Source of the DNA: Planctomycetes bacterium UBA1146
Lineage (GTDB): Bacteria > Planctomycetota > UBA8108 > UBA1146
Direction: 5' to 3'
Length of the DNA: 15,137 nucleotides
Assembly: GCA_002311345.1 (NCBI GenBank)
Contig: DCAA01000006.1
Coordinates: 238,716-253,852 of the forward strand
Below, in pieces: positions 1 to 8,050 of the stretch. Within the stretch, counting starts at the first letter, position 1. Each line of letters starts with the position of its first letter. Position numbers and translations under genes: made by a program. Under the pieces are notes generated by a model. That model worked only from the letters and a program-made list of their open reading frames with translations, was not told the DNA's origin and searched no databases.

Positions 1-40
1 GGGGGGGGGGGGGGGTTGGGCCGGGCGGGGCGGGCCCGGA
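1..40. other. Poly-G and G/C-only contig edge, probable artefact
   Basis: The window opens with 15 consecutive G residues, followed by about 25 bases that are almost only G and C. Nothing else in the window has this composition. Poly-G at a contig end is a known artefact of two-colour Illumina chemistry, so this stretch may not be genomic. Normal-looking sequence resumes shortly before the ribosome binding site of the first gene. Confidence 0.6.
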
Positions 41-74
41 GACGACCCCTGCCTCGCTCGAGGAGGGAAGCCGC

Positions 75-806
75 ATGAGTGATATTCGCGCGGTCTTCTT
101 CGATATCGATGGAACTTTATTTTCGACCGTTGAATTCGCGTCTCGGGCTCGTGCTGCGAGTGCTGATGCGATGATCGAAGTTGGTCTGGCCGTTCCCCGT
201 GATGATCTCCTCGAGGAGTTGACGGAAGTCGTTCGTGAGTTTTCCTCCAACCACGAGCGCCATTTCGACAAACTTCTACTGCGATTGCCGCGACGCACTC
301 TCAAGGGGCTCAACCCTGCCGTGATCATCGCTGCCGGGATCGTTGCTTACCATGACACCAAGACCAGTCTGCTCGAGCCGTTCGAGGATGCCAGGGAGGT
401 GTTGAAACGCATCGACAAGACGGATCTCTTGCTGGGAATCATCACCGAGGGGCTCGAGGTGAAACAGGCCGAGAAATTGATAAGGCTCCGACTTCTGGAA
501 CACTTCGAACAGCGCGCCATCTTCATTTCACATCAGGTAGGGATTTCAAAACCGAATCCAAAACTGTATCAAAGGGCATGTATCGATCTGAATCTGCGGC
601 CCTCTGAATGTATGTATGTGGGTGACAATCCGACGATGGATATCGATCCGGCCAACGAGATCGGGATGATCACGGTCCAGGTTCAACGTGAGGATCGGTA
701 CCGTGACGTCCGGGGCGCGACGAGCCCAGACCACGTCATACAGAACTTCTGGGACCTCTCTGAATTGCTCCGGGAACGTGGAGTACAGGTACCGGAGGTG
801 CTGTAA
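75..806 (+). CDS. HAD subfamily IA hydrolase (TIGR02253-like phosphatase)
   Basis: This is a predicted cytoplasmic phosphatase of the haloacid dehalogenase superfamily, 243 aa. All four HAD motifs are visible: FFDIDGT with nucleophile D10 and acid D12, T124 in GIITEG, K159 in GISKPNP, and the metal-binding GDNPTMD with D184 and D189. A helical cap lies between motifs I and II. The YHDTK and KQAEKLIRL stretches resemble the TIGR02253 group, which includes archaeal glyceraldehyde-3-phosphate phosphatases. The substrate cannot be read from the sequence. The ATG has AGGAGG at 61–66, eight bases upstream. The stop codon abuts the GTG of the following glycosyltransferase, so this is probably the first gene of a five-gene operon. 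A role in sugar-phosphate metabolism feeding glycosylation is a guess from context. Confidence 0.9.
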   Translation: MSDIRAVFFDIDGTLFSTVEFASRARAASADAMIEVGLAVPRDDLLEELTEVVREFSSNHERHFDKLLLRLPRRTLKGLNPAVIIAAGIVAYHDTKTSLLEPFEDAREVLKRIDKTDLLLGIITEGLEVKQAEKLIRLRLLEHFEQRAIFISHQVGISKPNPKLYQRACIDLNLRPSECMYVGDNPTMDIDPANEIGMITVQVQREDRYRDVRGATSPDHVIQNFWDLSELLRERGVQVPEVL

Positions 807-1775
807 GTGTCCGAGCCTCCTTATCTGTCGATGGTCGTCCCTATTCGGGATGAGAGGGAAGGATCGGAGATTCTCTTCTCCCGGCTCGTTCCTGCTCTGG
901 AGGCCTCCAGTGTTCCCTCCTTCGAGATCTTATTTGTTGATGATGGTTCCACCGATCAAACCGCGGACCTGCTCGAGGAACTGTGCGGCGCCGACGAGCG
1001 TTGCCGGGTGATACGTCTTCGCCGCGCTTTTGGCAAAGGTGATGCCCTCGGTGCAGGTTTTGACGAGGCACTCGGATCAGTTATCGCCACCATCGATGCA
1101 GATCTTCAGGAAAATCCCGAGGAAATCGATCGTCTGTTGAGGGTCTATGAAGATGGAACTGACCTGGTCATCGGGTGGCGCAATCAACGTCGCGATGGAC
1201 TGGGCAGGAGGATCTCGTCGGCTCTGTTCAATACAGTCGTACGCTGGGCCGGGGGACCGCCGCTCCACGACGGGAATTGCGGTTTCAAGTTGATGCGCAA
1301 AGAACTTGCCAGGGAATTACCTCTTTCTGGAGGACGCTTTCGTTTCATGCATCTGGTGGCGGCTCACTGGGGATACCGTGTTGGAGAGGTGCAGGTTTCT
1401 CACCGCAAGAGGCAGACGGGGCACTCTCATTTCGGACCCCTGCGTGCCATCCCTGCACTGCTCGATCTGGTGGCAATCCTGGCGCTGTTGAAGGGAAGAG
1501 GCAGACCTGGATTCTTCTTTCTCAAATGGGGATTCGTGCTGTCAATTCCAGGGTCTGGAGTTCTGGCTTTTCTCGCCTTTCTGCGTTTCACCGAGGGAAC
1601 CATCGGTTTTCGTTATCCACTGCTGGCATTCGGTTCTTTACTGCTGTTGGGGGGGATTCAGCTGCTTCTGGCCGGGGTGCTGGTGGAGTGGCTCGGATCG
1701 AGGGAGCGGGGGCGACCGTCCTATCGGATCGATCGGCACCGTCACGAGATGGGTGCCCGGGAACGAGATCGATGA
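807..1775 (+). CDS. Family 2 glycosyltransferase, polyprenyl-phosphate sugar synthase type (DPM1/GtrB-like)
   Basis: The protein has 322 aa. Its N-terminal GT-A domain (about 6–215) carries VVPIRDE, the nucleotide-binding VDDGSTD (D45, D46) and the metal-binding DADLQ (D97, D99). The HDGNCGFKLMRK and HRKRQTGHSHFG segments are typical of DPM1/ArnC/GtrB relatives. Two membrane segments follow at about 236–260 and 270–296. Enzymes of this type move a sugar from a nucleotide donor to polyprenyl phosphate on the cytoplasmic face of the membrane; which sugar is not evident. The start is GTG directly after the preceding TAA, supported by GGAGG at 794–798. A later ATG at 831 would cut into the first beta strand. 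The 3' end overlaps the next gene by 4 nt (ATGA). The likely partner is the GT-C enzyme two genes downstream. Confidence 0.9.
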   Translation: MSEPPYLSMVVPIRDEREGSEILFSRLVPALEASSVPSFEILFVDDGSTDQTADLLEELCGADERCRVIRLRRAFGKGDALGAGFDEALGSVIATIDADLQENPEEIDRLLRVYEDGTDLVIGWRNQRRDGLGRRISSALFNTVVRWAGGPPLHDGNCGFKLMRKELARELPLSGGRFRFMHLVAAHWGYRVGEVQVSHRKRQTGHSHFGPLRAIPALLDLVAILALLKGRGRPGFFFLKWGFVLSIPGSGVLAFLAFLRFTEGTIGFRYPLLAFGSLLLLGGIQLLLAGVLVEWLGSRERGRPSYRIDRHRHEMGARERDR

Positions 1776-2911
1776 TGGTTCGCCCACGTCTGCGGGTGTT
1801 GACTGCATCCTGGCCGGGCAGGAAGGAGCCGTGGCGTGCCCGGTTCATCCGCGATCTCCATCTAGAACTCGCCGATGAGTTCGATACCGAGGTCATCGCT
1901 CCCCGGATCCACGAGGAAGATCCGCTCGAAGAAGACGATGGACCGCTTCGAGTCCGTCGATTTCGATATCGCTCCGGAAGCAAGGCACCCCGTGCGGGTG
2001 GCGGCGGACCCATCGCGGCGTTGTCCTGGCTCCTGTCGGCTTACCGCGAATCCCGTAAATGGCAGCGTGATCAAATTCCCTCGCTGGTGCTTGCTCACTG
2101 GGCAGTACCGACTGCGATAATTGCCCGAAGATGTGCGCGCAGACTCGGATGTCCCTTCATCGTGTGGTGTCACGGTTCCGATGTTCATCACTACGGTCGG
2201 ACCGGGATCGGTGCGCGATTGTTGCGGACTGGAGTCGAGTCGGCGGATCGAGTTCTTGCAGCAAGTAAACCGATGGCAAGCGAACTGATGGATCGGCACC
2301 ACGTCTCAGCAGTCGAGTTGCTCCCGATCGGGATCGACTCCATCTTTCTCGATCGGCCTGTCAGGGTCTCCCCAACGATGCCCCTGAAACTGCTGTGGGT
2401 GGGCGAGAGAATCGAATCGAAGGGATATCACAGGGTTCTCGATGCCGTCGAGGGTGCGCGACAAGAAGGGGTCTCTGTTGCCCTCGAGGTGATCGGTGGT
2501 GGAGCAGGGAATCCGCGCGAGAGGCACCAGGACCATCAAATTCGCGGTCCACAATCACCCGTTGAAGTCGTTGCTGCGATGGATCGTAGTCATCTCTTGC
2601 TTCTGCCGAGCAAGGGCGAGGGAACTCCGCTGGTGATCCAGGAAGCGATCGCTCGTGGATTGCCGGTAGCAGCGACACCGGTGGGGGGAATTCCGGAACT
2701 GTTCCCTGGCGGTGCAGGTTGGTTTCCCATCGCAGGCAAGAACGAGCAAGAGATCTGTACTCGTCTTCGTGATGTGATCGTCGAGGTCGCCGCAAAACCC
2801 GAGATGCTCGAGAGTGCCAGTAGTGCGCTGATGGAACGGGACATCTCGTCGCTGTCGCGGCAATGTTGCGCAGACAGATTGAGAACCATCGTTTCGGAGG
2901 TGCTGTCTTGA
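1772..2911 (+). CDS. Family 4 (GT-B) glycosyltransferase
   Basis: The protein has 379 aa and the two-lobed GT-B layout. The N-terminal lobe (about 7–195) contains WCHGSD near 132–137, a usual acceptor/donor loop of GT4 enzymes. The C-terminal lobe begins near VGERIESKGYHRVLDA (210–225). It ends in the EX7E signature EGTPLVIQE (E283, E291), followed by ARGLPVAATPVGGIPEL. It probably acts in the cytoplasm on a nucleotide sugar; the acceptor is unknown. The open frame extends far upstream through the GT2 gene, but that part is the shadow of another frame. The true start is ATG at 1772 (ATGA overlap with the GT2 stop), or the next ATG at 1775. No strong Shine–Dalgarno is seen, which fits translational coupling. 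The last 4 nt overlap the next gene. Confidence 0.88.
   Translation: MMVRPRLRVLTASWPGRKEPWRARFIRDLHLELADEFDTEVIAPRIHEEDPLEEDDGPLRVRRFRYRSGSKAPRAGGGGPIAALSWLLSAYRESRKWQRDQIPSLVLAHWAVPTAIIARRCARRLGCPFIVWCHGSDVHHYGRTGIGARLLRTGVESADRVLAASKPMASELMDRHHVSAVELLPIGIDSIFLDRPVRVSPTMPLKLLWVGERIESKGYHRVLDAVEGARQEGVSVALEVIGGGAGNPRERHQDHQIRGPQSPVEVVAAMDRSHLLLLPSKGEGTPLVIQEAIARGLPVAATPVGGIPELFPGGAGWFPIAGKNEQEICTRLRDVIVEVAAKPEMLESASSALMERDISSLSRQCCADRLRTIVSEVLS
2896..2900 (+). promoter_or_regulatory. Ribosome binding site deciding a TTG start
   Basis: GGAGG lies 7 nt before the in-frame TTG at 2908 and inside the end of the GT4 gene. It makes 2908 a better start for the GT-C gene than the in-frame ATG at 2863, which would overlap the GT4 gene by 49 nt and add a charged tail in front of the first membrane segment. 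Confidence 0.7.
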
Positions 2912-5613
2912 AGTGGCACCTGTATCTTCTCATCTTTCTCGGGTTTCTGAGCACTTCCCTGCTTCTGTACCTGCCGGCCCTCGATGGCGACTGGGTGTTT
3001 GATGACGTGAGACTGGTTGCCACCAATGATTGGCTCTGGAGACCCTTCGATGGCCCCGCAGATGAGTTCCAGGATTGGGTTCAGGTACTGGCAGACCCCG
3101 ATGTCGCTACTGATGAGGTGCGGGTCCCGTTTCGTCCGCTTCGGTTCATCTCCTATCGGATCGATGTGCTCATCGCCGGGGCTCTCGGAATCGATGGTCC
3201 GGACCAGCCTGGAGCGACGCTCCCGTTCCACATTCACAATGTAATTCTCCACTCGATCGCGGCGATGTTGCTGTTCTTTCTGGTCAGGACGATCTTCCCC
3301 GGCGGACAGTGGGCACTGGCGATCGCGCTGTCGGGAGTGTTCCTGGTGCACCCGGTTCAGACCGAGGCGGTGGCATGGATTTCAGGTCGTCGAGACGTCC
3401 TGTTCGGGGTCTTCTACCTGGCGGCACTGCTGGTCGGGTTGGGTCAGCCTCAGCGACCCGGATGGGTGCGTGGCTGCGTTGTGGCGTTGCTGGGCGCGCT
3501 GGCGATGGCTTCCAAGGAGATGGCCGCGACCCTTCCGCTGGCATTGATTGCGATTTCCTACATGGTGCCTCAGGAGCTGGAAAATCCGAGCCAGTGGCGT
3601 CGTCGAGCCCCCGTCTGGATCCCCTGCGCAGTTGTGATCCTGTTTCTGTCGTGGAGGGTTCTGGCGTTGCACGACCCCGGCGCCGGAGCCACATACTGGG
3701 GGGGATCTCCGCAGACGGTATTCTGGTCGCTGGGCAGGGCGCTTCTGAAGTACCTGACCCTGTTTATCTGGCCGGTGGGTCTCTCGGTCGACCATTCATA
3801 TGGTGCTTTTGTTGCTTCATCGGGCCCGTTTTCGCCCTGGACTTCGATCGTGAGCTGGTTCGTGGTCATCGCTGGACTGTTTCAGTCGTGGCGCTGGCTG
3901 CGTCGTGGAAATCTCCGCATGGCATTGATGTTGCCTCTCTTCATCGTTTTCTTGTCTCCGGTCCTGCAGGTTTTTCCCCATCCTGAACGTTTTGCGGAAC
4001 GGTTCATGTATCTGCCGTTGACCGCTCTGCTCATCGGACTGGGCGCGATTCTGATCTTCTTCGACAAGAAAATCCCCGGTTCCCGAACTCCCGGGACGGT
4101 GATCCTGCTGCTGTTGCTGACACTGCTGAGCCGTGCTCGCCTCGACGACTGGAAAGGGCCTTATCCACTCTGGAGCAGCGCTGTTGCGTCACAACCCGAG
4201 TGTGCGCGTGCCTGGTTCGGACTCGCCGAGGCGGCGCGAGATCGCGGCTGGAATACGCAGGCGGTCAGTGACCTGGGAAATACGATAGCGATTCTCGAGC
4301 CGATCGAGAGAGATCGTCTTCAGCAGGGTTACTACCTGCAAGCGCTGCAGATACGCGCTGGATTGCTCGCCAGCATCGGAGGCGAACAGAACCTGAGACT
4401 CGCCAATGAGCACCTGAAGGGTCTTCTCCAGCAAAAAGACACCGACGGAAGCGATGTCTCACGACAAGAAACCCCCTGGCGTGAATCACTCAAGGTGCGC
4501 GAGCGCCTCGGTGATACCGAGGGGGCTCGTTCGGCAGCACGGGTTCTGGTCGAGTTGCCAGATGTCCACGATTCGACACGACTCGAAGCGATCCTCTATC
4601 TGGCTGCGACCTCTTCTGATGATGAACGTGATCGTTACATCAAGGATGCACGAGATATCGCGATGAGAATCGGCGGTCGGGCATCGGCACGGGTGGCCTA
4701 CCAGGAAGGGATGCTAGCGCTCGAACAGGAGCGTCACGAGGACGCGCTGGTGCACTTCGATGAAGCATTGACGGGATTGGATGAAAAAGGTCGCCGTAGC
4801 AGTGCTCGATATAGAAAAGCCGAGACACTGCTGGAACTGGGTCGCACTCCGAAGGCGCGGTTGACACTGGAAACGTTGCTCAGCGACGATCCGGCACACC
4901 TGCCTTCTCATCTTTCTCTGGGAGAGTTACTGCTGGCTAGCCGCGAAACCGATGCTGCGATCGAGCATTTCAGAACCGTTTTGTTGGTGGTTCCCGACAA
5001 TCCACAGGCTCTGCAGGGGATCCGCCAGGCGATGGTCAGCAAGCGCATCGAAAGTGGCGAAACCATCGAAGCGCAGGAGGATCCGACCCGCATCACCACT
5101 CTCATGCTGCTCGCTGAACGATTGCTGTCGCGGGGAGAACCGGGCAAGGCGAGGGAGGCTCTGCTCGAGGCCGAGAAACACGCCGAGGGTCCTGTAGAAC
5201 GTGAGCGACGTCACGACCTGTGGCTGCGGCTGGCTCGCCTCGATGCTTCCCAGGACCAGTGGCAACTGGCGCGCGAACAATACAGCCGGCTACTGGAAAA
5301 TGTGACGGTTGATCTGCGCGGGAGTTTCGTGCTCGAGGCTGCTGAGGTGGAGCGACGCCTCGAGGGGCCTGTTGTGGCCCTGGCACTGTTGAAGCGACAA
5401 CTTCAGTTGGGAGTCAAGGAAGATCGTATCTATCGCCAGATGGGCGCCATCGCTCATCAAGGAGGGCTGTTCGAGGAAGCGGCCCGGTGGTACCGCAAGC
5501 ATCTCGACGAGGTCACCGATGAGGATCCGCAGATGAGATCTCGAATCGAGGCGGCACTGCAGCAGGTAGAACAGAAAGCGACACAGATCGAAGAAGACGG
5601 AAGAGATCAGTGA
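2908..5613 (+). CDS. TMTC-like membrane glycosyltransferase (GT-C) with C-terminal TPR repeats
   Basis: With a TTG start the protein has 901 aa. The N-terminal half (about 1–415) is multi-pass membrane and follows the TMTC/O-mannosyltransferase pattern in order. DWVFDD comes after TM1 (D32, D33, the acidic loop of GT-C enzymes), then RPLRFISYRID (about 76–86), HNVILH, HPVQTEAVAWISGRRD (148–163), ASKE (201–204), and LTLFIWPVGLSVDHSY near 280–300, which resembles the DUF1736 segment of TMTCs. From about residue 430 to the end it is a soluble helical array with several TPR-like units (for example WFGLAEAARDRG and EDALVHFDEALTG). Eukaryotic TMTC1–4 are protein O-mannosyltransferases using polyprenyl-phosphate mannose. 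Here I infer a periplasmic-face transferase whose TPRs hold the acceptor. The upstream GT2 is the natural donor-maker. A 4-nt overlap (TTGA) links it to GT4, and a 1-nt overlap links it to the next gene. Confidence 0.82.
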   Translation: MKWHLYLLIFLGFLSTSLLLYLPALDGDWVFDDVRLVATNDWLWRPFDGPADEFQDWVQVLADPDVATDEVRVPFRPLRFISYRIDVLIAGALGIDGPDQPGATLPFHIHNVILHSIAAMLLFFLVRTIFPGGQWALAIALSGVFLVHPVQTEAVAWISGRRDVLFGVFYLAALLVGLGQPQRPGWVRGCVVALLGALAMASKEMAATLPLALIAISYMVPQELENPSQWRRRAPVWIPCAVVILFLSWRVLALHDPGAGATYWGGSPQTVFWSLGRALLKYLTLFIWPVGLSVDHSYGAFVASSGPFSPWTSIVSWFVVIAGLFQSWRWLRRGNLRMALMLPLFIVFLSPVLQVFPHPERFAERFMYLPLTALLIGLGAILIFFDKKIPGSRTPGTVILLLLLTLLSRARLDDWKGPYPLWSSAVASQPECARAWFGLAEAARDRGWNTQAVSDLGNTIAILEPIERDRLQQGYYLQALQIRAGLLASIGGEQNLRLANEHLKGLLQQKDTDGSDVSRQETPWRESLKVRERLGDTEGARSAARVLVELPDVHDSTRLEAILYLAATSSDDERDRYIKDARDIAMRIGGRASARVAYQEGMLALEQERHEDALVHFDEALTGLDEKGRRSSARYRKAETLLELGRTPKARLTLETLLSDDPAHLPSHLSLGELLLASRETDAAIEHFRTVLLVVPDNPQALQGIRQAMVSKRIESGETIEAQEDPTRITTLMLLAERLLSRGEPGKAREALLEAEKHAEGPVERERRHDLWLRLARLDASQDQWQLAREQYSRLLENVTVDLRGSFVLEAAEVERRLEGPVVALALLKRQLQLGVKEDRIYRQMGAIAHQGGLFEEAARWYRKHLDEVTDEDPQMRSRIEAALQQVEQKATQIEEDGRDQ

Positions 5614-7898
5614 TGGCCATCAGAATCCTTGCTCTGGTCGGGGCCGCAACATTGGTCTTCGAGATTCTGCTGGCGCGACAACTGGGCACCATCCTGGGAA
5701 GTTCTCTCGACGGTGTTGCTCTGGCGATAAACGTGGCACTCGCTGGACTCGCCATCGGTCAGATTGGTGCGGCTCGCGTTCGCGAGCGGAGAGCCCTGCC
5801 GTCGACATGGTGTCGAATCGCTCTGCTGGGCTGCATTCCAGCAGCGCTGTGGGTCGGAGTATTGCTGCCGGTCATCGCAGATGGATCCTGGTTCATCTCG
5901 ACGTTGCCCGGAAAACTGTGCGTCTCATTGCCGTTACTGTGTGGCACCATTCCCCTGGGAATCGCCATCACCACTGCATTTCGCGCTTCCGTGGATGAAG
6001 TGGTAAAAAGGTCCTCCTGGGGGATTGCGGCCATCGACCTGGGAAGTGCTTTCGGTGCCATCGTCACCCCTGCGCTGCTGTTGCCTTATTCAGGAGAAGT
6101 GGGAACCCTGGTGGTGGCGTTCGGGCTGCTAGGATTTGCCAGTATTACCAGGCCAACGTCGCTGCGGATCGAGTCGGAGTTGGTACGCGAGGACCGACGC
6201 GTCAGTCGTCGAGCGGTGCTGAGTGCCTTCTGGGTCGGAACCATCTCCTTTGCACTTCAACTGGGGTGGATACGTGTACTGGGAGAAGTTCTGGGTTCCA
6301 GTTTGCTCGTGTTCGGCATCTCCTCGGGAATGTTACTCATCGGTGGAGCCGCCGGTGCCATCCTGATGCCACGGCTTCGAGAATCTCTGGGGATTTCCAG
6401 GTTGCGAAGGCTGGCTTGGTCTTCCTGGTTGATCTCCCAGGGGATTTCACTGCTGTTGATCGCTTTCAGTCCCTACCTGTATCTCCACATGGTGATGTCA
6501 CTCGGAGAAAATCCTGGTTCTCTACTGCCGCTGGCAAAGGTGTTGCTGCTATTCGTTGTGCTCGGCTTACCAGGCTTGTGCTCGGGATTGATCGTTCCGG
6601 CGCTGCTTCTCGATCATGGTGAGAAGGGGCGCCTCGATCGCGGAGCTGGCATCCTGCAGGGATCGAACCTGCTGGGAGCGATGGGGGGGGCCACTGTCGC
6701 GGCCTTCTGGATCATCCCTAACCATGGAACCCTGTTTTTGTTTCTTCTATGTGGCATCGGTACGGTGCTGGCCGGAGTTCCGGCGTTGCGCCGAGGAAGC
6801 AGGGGAGGTGCCGCATCTTCCTACCTCTGTGGGGCCTTGCTGCTGGCTGCAGCGACTCAGTTCTGGGATCCAGATCTGCTGGGAGCAGGAGTATTCCAGT
6901 GGTCACGACAAGAAATCTCCCAGGGAGTTGCGCTCGAGGCGTGGCAGCAGCGTGAGATTCTGCAGTCTTTCGAAGGTCGACTCTCGAGAGTGCAGATCGA
7001 ACGGGATCTGCAACAGAACACCAGTTATTTGCGGGTCGGAGGACGTATCGAGGGAAGTGTTCCCATCGATCCGACTTTGCCTTCGTTAGCGGATCTTCCG
7101 ACAGAAGTATTGCTCGGCGTGTTGCCCACCTGGGTTGGGCCCGGAGAAGGTAATTTATTGATCATAGGTCTGGGAGGCGGAACCACGGTTGCGGCGGCAG
7201 TCGATACCTGGACAGGTGAGGTGGTCGTCTCGGAAATAGAACCTGCAGTGAAGGAGGCACTTCTTTCTCCCGCTGGTCGTGAGGCGTTCCCCGATGAACA
7301 TCAGGCTCTGTTCGGGTCGAGAGCTCCGAGCATCTTGCTCGAAGATGCCCGTGCTCTGCTGGCGAGGGATTCGCGCCTGTGGGATGCGATCGTGATCCAG
7401 CCTTCGGAACCATGGTTGCCCTGGTCTGCACCTCTCTTTACACCGGACTTTCATCGATTGCTGTCTCGTCGTCTGGCTCCCCGAGGAGTGGTGATTCAGT
7501 GGCTGCAGCTATATCGCATCGGGATACCAGAATTCGCGGCCGTTTTGTCTTCTTTCAGGCAAGAACTGGGGCCGCTACAACTGTGGCACCCTCCCGGTAC
7601 CGGTGAAGTGATCCTGGTTGCCGGGGATCCACTACCGGCTGGCCACAGGGATCGCGAATCCATCGAGGCTGCCTGGTCCAGGGTCGGTGCAGGGCCCGTA
7701 CCTGCGGCTCCCTGGCTCGATGACGTTGCCGTGGGGAGATGGCTATCTCAGGCAGGAGGAGGGGACCGGACCCACCTCAGGGCGCGCCTGGAGTACCGGT
7801 TACCGCTACTGGGCGAGGGAGGCCGCGATGTTTCCGCAGAACTGCTGCGATCGCTCGGTGAGGCACTCGGGAATCGTCCTGCGAGGCCACCTCGGTGA
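5613..7898 (+). CDS. Multi-pass membrane protein fused to spermidine-synthase-like domain
   Basis: The protein has 761 aa. Residues 1 to about 430 hold roughly ten or more hydrophobic segments in an MFS/transporter-like arrangement. Residues 500 to about 700 form a Rossmann methyltransferase fold of the spermidine synthase type: nucleotide loop GLGGGTT (519–525), acidic strand end SEIEP (E541, E543), and EDARALL (D578). The polyamine-synthase catalytic stretch (D-S-T-D-P type) is replaced by IQPSEPW, with Q596 where the catalytic Asp should be. Polyamine synthesis is therefore doubtful. Many bacteria have such fused proteins annotated as spermidine synthase without proven activity. The ATG overlaps the preceding TGA by one base, with GGAAGAG at 5599–5605. 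A GTG three bases earlier is also in frame but too close to that site. As the last gene of the operon it may modify or transport a glycosylation intermediate; this is inference. Confidence 0.82.
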   Translation: MAIRILALVGAATLVFEILLARQLGTILGSSLDGVALAINVALAGLAIGQIGAARVRERRALPSTWCRIALLGCIPAALWVGVLLPVIADGSWFISTLPGKLCVSLPLLCGTIPLGIAITTAFRASVDEVVKRSSWGIAAIDLGSAFGAIVTPALLLPYSGEVGTLVVAFGLLGFASITRPTSLRIESELVREDRRVSRRAVLSAFWVGTISFALQLGWIRVLGEVLGSSLLVFGISSGMLLIGGAAGAILMPRLRESLGISRLRRLAWSSWLISQGISLLLIAFSPYLYLHMVMSLGENPGSLLPLAKVLLLFVVLGLPGLCSGLIVPALLLDHGEKGRLDRGAGILQGSNLLGAMGGATVAAFWIIPNHGTLFLFLLCGIGTVLAGVPALRRGSRGGAASSYLCGALLLAAATQFWDPDLLGAGVFQWSRQEISQGVALEAWQQREILQSFEGRLSRVQIERDLQQNTSYLRVGGRIEGSVPIDPTLPSLADLPTEVLLGVLPTWVGPGEGNLLIIGLGGGTTVAAAVDTWTGEVVVSEIEPAVKEALLSPAGREAFPDEHQALFGSRAPSILLEDARALLARDSRLWDAIVIQPSEPWLPWSAPLFTPDFHRLLSRRLAPRGVVIQWLQLYRIGIPEFAAVLSSFRQELGPLQLWHPPGTGEVILVAGDPLPAGHRDRESIEAAWSRVGAGPVPAAPWLDDVAVGRWLSQAGGGDRTHLRARLEYRLPLLGEGGRDVSAELLRSLGEALGNRPARPPR

Positions 7899-8050
7899 TG
7901 GAATTCGCCGCCAGATGAGCCGATGACCGTTGACAGCAAAAGTCCCTGGAAATAGGATCCTGACTTCCGTATCGGTTTTTTTGGGCGACAGAAACGGCTT
8001 CATTGCTGTTTTGCCAGTGTCTACCTGGAGCCCGCAACAAGGTGGAGAAG
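7899..8050 (+). other. Intergenic leader region before rplM
   Basis: These 152 bases hold no convincing gene. They contain the rplM promoter and an approximately 85-nt untranslated leader with a run of seven T (7976–7982). I found no strong terminator for the preceding operon, so some read-through into the ribosomal genes is possible. A weak CCAG/CTGG hairpin lies near 8014–8028. I could not match it to a known L13 autoregulatory site. Confidence 0.5.
7930..7958 (+). promoter_or_regulatory. Sigma70-type promoter for rplM–rpsI
   Basis: A perfect -35 hexamer TTGACA (7930–7935) is separated by exactly 17 bp from a -10-like TAGGAT (7953–7958, four of six consensus positions). Transcription would begin near 7965, giving a leader of about 85 nt before the rplM ATG. 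The position between two unrelated operons and the expected strength of a ribosomal protein promoter support the call. Confidence 0.65.

Noticed and set aside
1175..1771. Upstream extension of the GT4 open frame
   Set aside because: It runs through the GT2 coding region in another frame. The GT4 fold starts at MMVRPRLRVL after ATG 1772.
2863..2907. ATG 2863 as start of the GT-C gene
   Set aside because: It would overlap GT4 by 49 nt without a Shine–Dalgarno; TTG 2908 has one.
6683..6690. Run of eight G inside the membrane-fused gene (shorter runs of seven near 1649 and 3698)
   Set aside because: Considered as phase-variable tracts. All frames are intact and the runs encode ordinary Gly codons, so there is no evidence of switching.
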